Assembly (NCBI RefSeq): GCF_030247195.1
Contig: NC_080672.1
Span: 162,491,839 to 162,555,838, forward strand
DNA: 64,000 nucleotides
Source of the DNA: Topomyia yanbarensis
Taxonomy: Eukaryota > Arthropoda > Insecta > Diptera > Culicidae
Direction: 5' to 3'
In this document: positions 61,008 through 64,000 of the stretch, in pieces
Layout: the number at the start of each line of letters is the position of its first letter
Position numbering within the stretch: the stretch's first letter is position 1
Program-made: the position numbers and the translations under genes
The notes under the pieces: model-generated
Seen by the model: only the letters and a program-made list of their open reading frames with translations
The model's database searches: none
Told to the model about the DNA's origin: nothing

Positions 61008-61190
61008 GAAAATCCAACAAGCGACAATCGTATTTTCTCTGGTTCTAAACAATGGAATCGCGTCGGAAGTAGTGCGCTGTATTCGTACAATGATGCGCTA
61101 TAAAGCGCACTGCTTCCGACATCATGGATTAGCGCTAAACAAGAGAACAAACGATTGTCGCTGGTTGGATTTTCTAGGTTTTAACTGTAA
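60991..61190. mobile_element. Palindromic MITE, ~190 bp
   Basis: The left AAAATCCAACAAGCGACAAT and the complement of the right, AAAATCCAACCAGCGACAAT, face each other (61010-61030 and 61153-61173). An inner pair TCGGAAGTAGTGCGCT / AGCGCACTGCTTCCGA (61063-61078, 61104-61119) closes the hairpin. The outer CAGTT(G/A)AAAAC pair extends the arms to about 60991 and 61190. No coding. Confidence 0.75.
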
Positions 61191-61777
61191 CGACAGTAGC
61201 CCAACCTTAAAGTAATGCCATCTGACTAAAAGAAAACATCGATTGATTTTTATCACAAGTTCGCAATCATTAGTACTTTATATCGTTCAAATTCCTTAGG
61301 GCATATTAAGTAGTGTAGTATTTTATATAGAAGGTTCAAATTAAAACTGGAACGGAAACAATTACAAAGCGTTTAGTTTTATTAATTTAAACTTTAAAAC
61401 TGGTAAACGCTGCCGTTTTCTTTGTTGCTTCATTTGAAACACGTTAAGAACTTCTGTGGTTCATAATTGTGACAGTTATATAACATAAAAGAACAAAATT
61501 TCAAAACTAGAACTTTCTCTCTTCAGCAGCAGGTTTTGGCGGATATTCTCTTTAGCTTAAAATATCACGTCATGTCGTTAACACGTTACTGGACTCATTA
61601 TTTTCATCGGTCTATGAAATATGAGTGTCTGTGCTGAATACTCCCTATGCATCCAAAACAAGTCTAAACGTGTTTAACATTAAGCAACCAAAAGAACAGT
61701 GGTGTACCGTAAATCGGAGTGACTATGATCACTCAAAACTTTTTCGTAGATTACTTATTTAGCTAGAATAGTTTAGA
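61191..61777. other. Intronic AT-rich sequence, nothing recognised
   Basis: No gene or repeat ends recognised. It is followed by repeat family R, copy 2. Confidence 0.4.
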
Positions 61778-62354
61778 GGAATTCCACGAAGATCCTTCCG
61801 AAAATCTTTAAAATCGTGACCGATCATCTTAGATTTCAATGAAACTTTACATATTTCACCGGCATGGGAGATTAAACATTTTCCACTAACAGTAAGATTA
61901 TTTTGACTCAAGAACAATTTTTTATTAGGGTGTAGACATTTCTACGTGCTTTAATTTCAATTTTTTTTGTTCGATTACTGTAATTTACACAGCGAAACTT
62001 TCTGAGAACGAGTTACATGGAATGAATATTTCTGTATGAAAAAATATACACTGAAAAAATGTTTCGTCATTTTTCATAAAAACAAAAATTTGTGGTAAAA
62101 ATTTAAATTTCAAGAACCCCATTTTTTATTTTTTTATATTTCGTTAGTAAAAATCTAAAGAGAAAAGTAACATTTTGAATGTGATTGAATGATGGAGAAC
62201 TTCTCGTTAAAAAGTTTTTCTAACAATAACTTTATACATGTTTTTAAATTCCATACTGATTGATATACAAAACTGTAATTTTTTTACAGAAGATAATCCT
62301 AAAAATCGTTTAAAATCAAAATGCATTTAACAAAATTTTTCCAAAATAGATAGA
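61778..62354 (+). repeat. Dispersed repeat family R, copy 2, left part
   Basis: It starts GAGGAATTCCACGAAGATCC like the copy at 55466 and matches it through AAAGAGAAAAGTAACATTTTG and beyond. It is interrupted by a Tc1-type transposon at 62357 and continues at 63754. Confidence 0.8.
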
Positions 62355-62356
62355 TA

Positions 62357-63751
62357 CACTGCTGGCCAATAAAATAGGTGTGAGATAAAAAAAAACATGA
62401 AATTTTGAGTTTTCTCTAAAAATATTTTTTTATTCCAATATTTTATAGTTAGACACAGTCGTAAATATGAAAAAGAACACTTTTATTTGTAAATTAATTG
62501 TTATGCTTTACCGGAACTCTCTCTTTTCCGTGAAATCCAAAAAAGCACCTGGTCAATGAAATAGGTGTATTGTAATCCATTGCATTAAAATTTTTCAAAT
62601 CCAATGATTTTACGACTTTAATATTTTTAACAACTAGTAACCTGTGTAACCTTCCTTATTCAACCAAATTTTATCCATTCACCTAGGCATTGAGTCATTC
62701 AAACGCTGATAAGTTTCCGTTGGCATAGTGTGCCATTCCTTTTAAGCTGCTTGCTACAAACGACCCTAATTTCTGAAATTTTGACCGGATAACGGATATA
62801 GTGGTGTTGCGAAAAATAGGACCTGCGCCATTCCACGAAAAGTTGCCCTAAACCTCATTGTTCTCGCCTCCGTGCTTTACCATATTTTGCGTGTGTCGCA
62901 GATCAAACTTTTTGCACTTTGAACGTCTAACGTTTCGTTGTGCATCGGAGGAAAACAGGTTTATCTTTGATTCGTTCCTCCGAAGGATATGTCGCCATTT
63001 TTTGATTCCTTCTGAACCAGGCCAATTAACGGTGTTGAAAAGTAAATTGCATATTTCTGCAAAGTCTTTTGCTTCGCAATAGTGGAACCTTTTTAACAAT
63101 TCTTTCTGAAAGATTGGAGTTTTACAGCCTATGGCAAACTGTTCTCGGACTTACCACATTTCCAATTTGTGTTCTAATAGTCCTGGATGACGCGAATGGA
63201 TTAGATTTCGCTAATAATGCCATACAATGGTCAGCTGCTGTAGATGTTTTCTTGGTTTTTTGTGCATTTCTTTTTTCAGAGGTTTTAAGGCATTTGTAAA
63301 GAAGTTTTCGGAATGCCAAAGTGTATTTTATTTGCACATCTTATCTTCTTTAACAAAATTTCTTAGCAAAACTCGTTCCACTTGAGTACAGTGAGATGCT
63401 CGACCCATTCTATAACAAATCTTTGACTTATTCAACATTTAAATACATTTATTAGCACGCAGAATACAAACTTTACCAAATTAAACATATAATGGTATTG
63501 AGTAAAGTAATAACCCGTTAATATATTTCACACACCTATTATATTGACCACACAAAAAAGCCTGCGGCAGTCTTGTTTTACATCTTGACAAAGATTGCAA
63601 ATATAATCAGCGCCAACAACCCACTAGTAACTTGACAGATACCATGGCTTGTGTGTGCGGTAGGTGTGATTGAGACTGCTGTAACTTGGTATGTGTAATT
63701 GAGAGAAAAACAAAATAATCTATAACACACCTATTTTATTGATCAGCAGTG
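62357..63751 (-). mobile_element. Tc1-type transposon, 1395 bp, TA target
   Basis: The ends CACTGCTGGCCAATAAAAT and (complement) CACTGCTGATCAATAAAAT continue to AGGTGTG, about 26 bp with two differences. Each is flanked by TA (62355-62356, 63752-63753). The flanking repeat R reads through when the element is removed. It encodes a broken Tc1 transposase on the minus strand. The TIRs are intact, so it could in principle be moved in trans by a related transposase. Confidence 0.92.
62640..63337 (-). pseudogene. Tc1 transposase remnant
   Basis: Minus-strand frames give the helix-turn-helix region RKLL...KTSTAADHCMALLAK, NPFASSRTIRTQIGNVVSPR and TVCHRL (63337-63122), then RRNESKINLFSSDAQRNVRR, SKCKKFDLRHTQNMVKHGG (63030-62850). 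After a frameshift, WNGAGPIFRNTTIS follows (about 62840-62790), and last ETYQRLNDSMPR near 62690. The usual SDES first catalytic Asp is NES here. The region that should hold the second Asp and the DPN/PDLNPIE motif is missing between about 62790 and 62700. It cannot be catalytic. Confidence 0.85.
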
Positions 63752-63753
63752 TA

Positions 63754-64000
63754 GATAGTTTTCAAGATGTTTGGAATTTTGTTCCAACATAAACAGTTAA
63801 TTTGTGTGATTATGCCCTTTTTAAAAGTTATTCTTGTTACCCCATCATAACATGTCATTAATCTAATGTTTATCGTTTTAAAGACGTAAAAGAAACTTTT
63901 TCAGTGTATTTGAATCATAGAGAAGCCTTCAATAAAGTTTTCCCAACAACTTTTGACATATTTTTATAATTCGTACTGTTTGCAGTCAAAAATACAATTT
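63754..64000 (+). repeat. Dispersed repeat family R, copy 2, right part (continues past window)
   Basis: GATAGTTTTCAAGATGTTTGG onward matches 57457-57720 (GATAGTTTTCGAGATATTTG..., TTGCAGTCAAAAATACAATTT). It reaches the window end, so its true end is not seen. Confidence 0.8.

Overview
The window looks like a piece of a large, transposon-rich insect genome, most likely a culicine mosquito and probably Aedes. This is an inference from the gene sequences and repeat types; no species marker is present. It holds parts of two convergent conserved genes, and almost everything else is mobile DNA.

Gene 1 (+ strand) is the insect orthologue of HELZ, a UPF1-like RNA helicase with zinc fingers. Three exons are visible: 12227-13375, 13572-15403 and 37372-40704. 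They give 2103 residues and lack only an N-terminal exon that is not recognisable here. A 22 kb intron (15404-37371) splits the helicase core between motifs Ia and II. Gene 2 (- strand) is a peroxisomal acyl-CoA oxidase. Its last four exons lie at 60154-59300 and end in a putative peroxisomal signal, SNL. The two genes face each other across 18.6 kb of repeat-filled DNA.

Layout. 1-12226: a LINE 3' end, a 1.19 kb unit repeated three times inside a terminal-inverted-repeat (TIR) element, a hairpin MITE, a decayed I-type LINE, and an array of TTATGACGCA palindromes. 12227-15403: HELZ exons. 15404-37371: HELZ intron 2, with a LOA/R1-like RNase H relic, a CR1/Jockey-like reverse transcriptase split by an 1849 bp long-TIR element, other inverted-repeat elements, and a complete, apparently intact I-type LINE (28331-34320, - strand) flanked by a perfect 11 bp target duplication. 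37372-40704: last HELZ exon. 40705-59299: several TIR elements, three nested or fragmentary LINEs, and a 1.39 kb retroposon with an 18-23 bp target duplication. 59300-60154: acyl-CoA oxidase exons. 60155-64000: tandem and palindromic repeats and a Tc1-type transposon nested in an older repeat.

No tRNA, rRNA, CRISPR array or recognisable viral insertion was seen. The most noteworthy items are the intact LINE (8-base ORF1/ORF2 overlap, LADD instead of YADD in the reverse transcriptase), the triplicated TIR element, several long-inverted-repeat elements whose target duplications can be read, and the unassigned 1.39 kb retroposon. All calls rest on reading the sequence and family knowledge; no database search was run.
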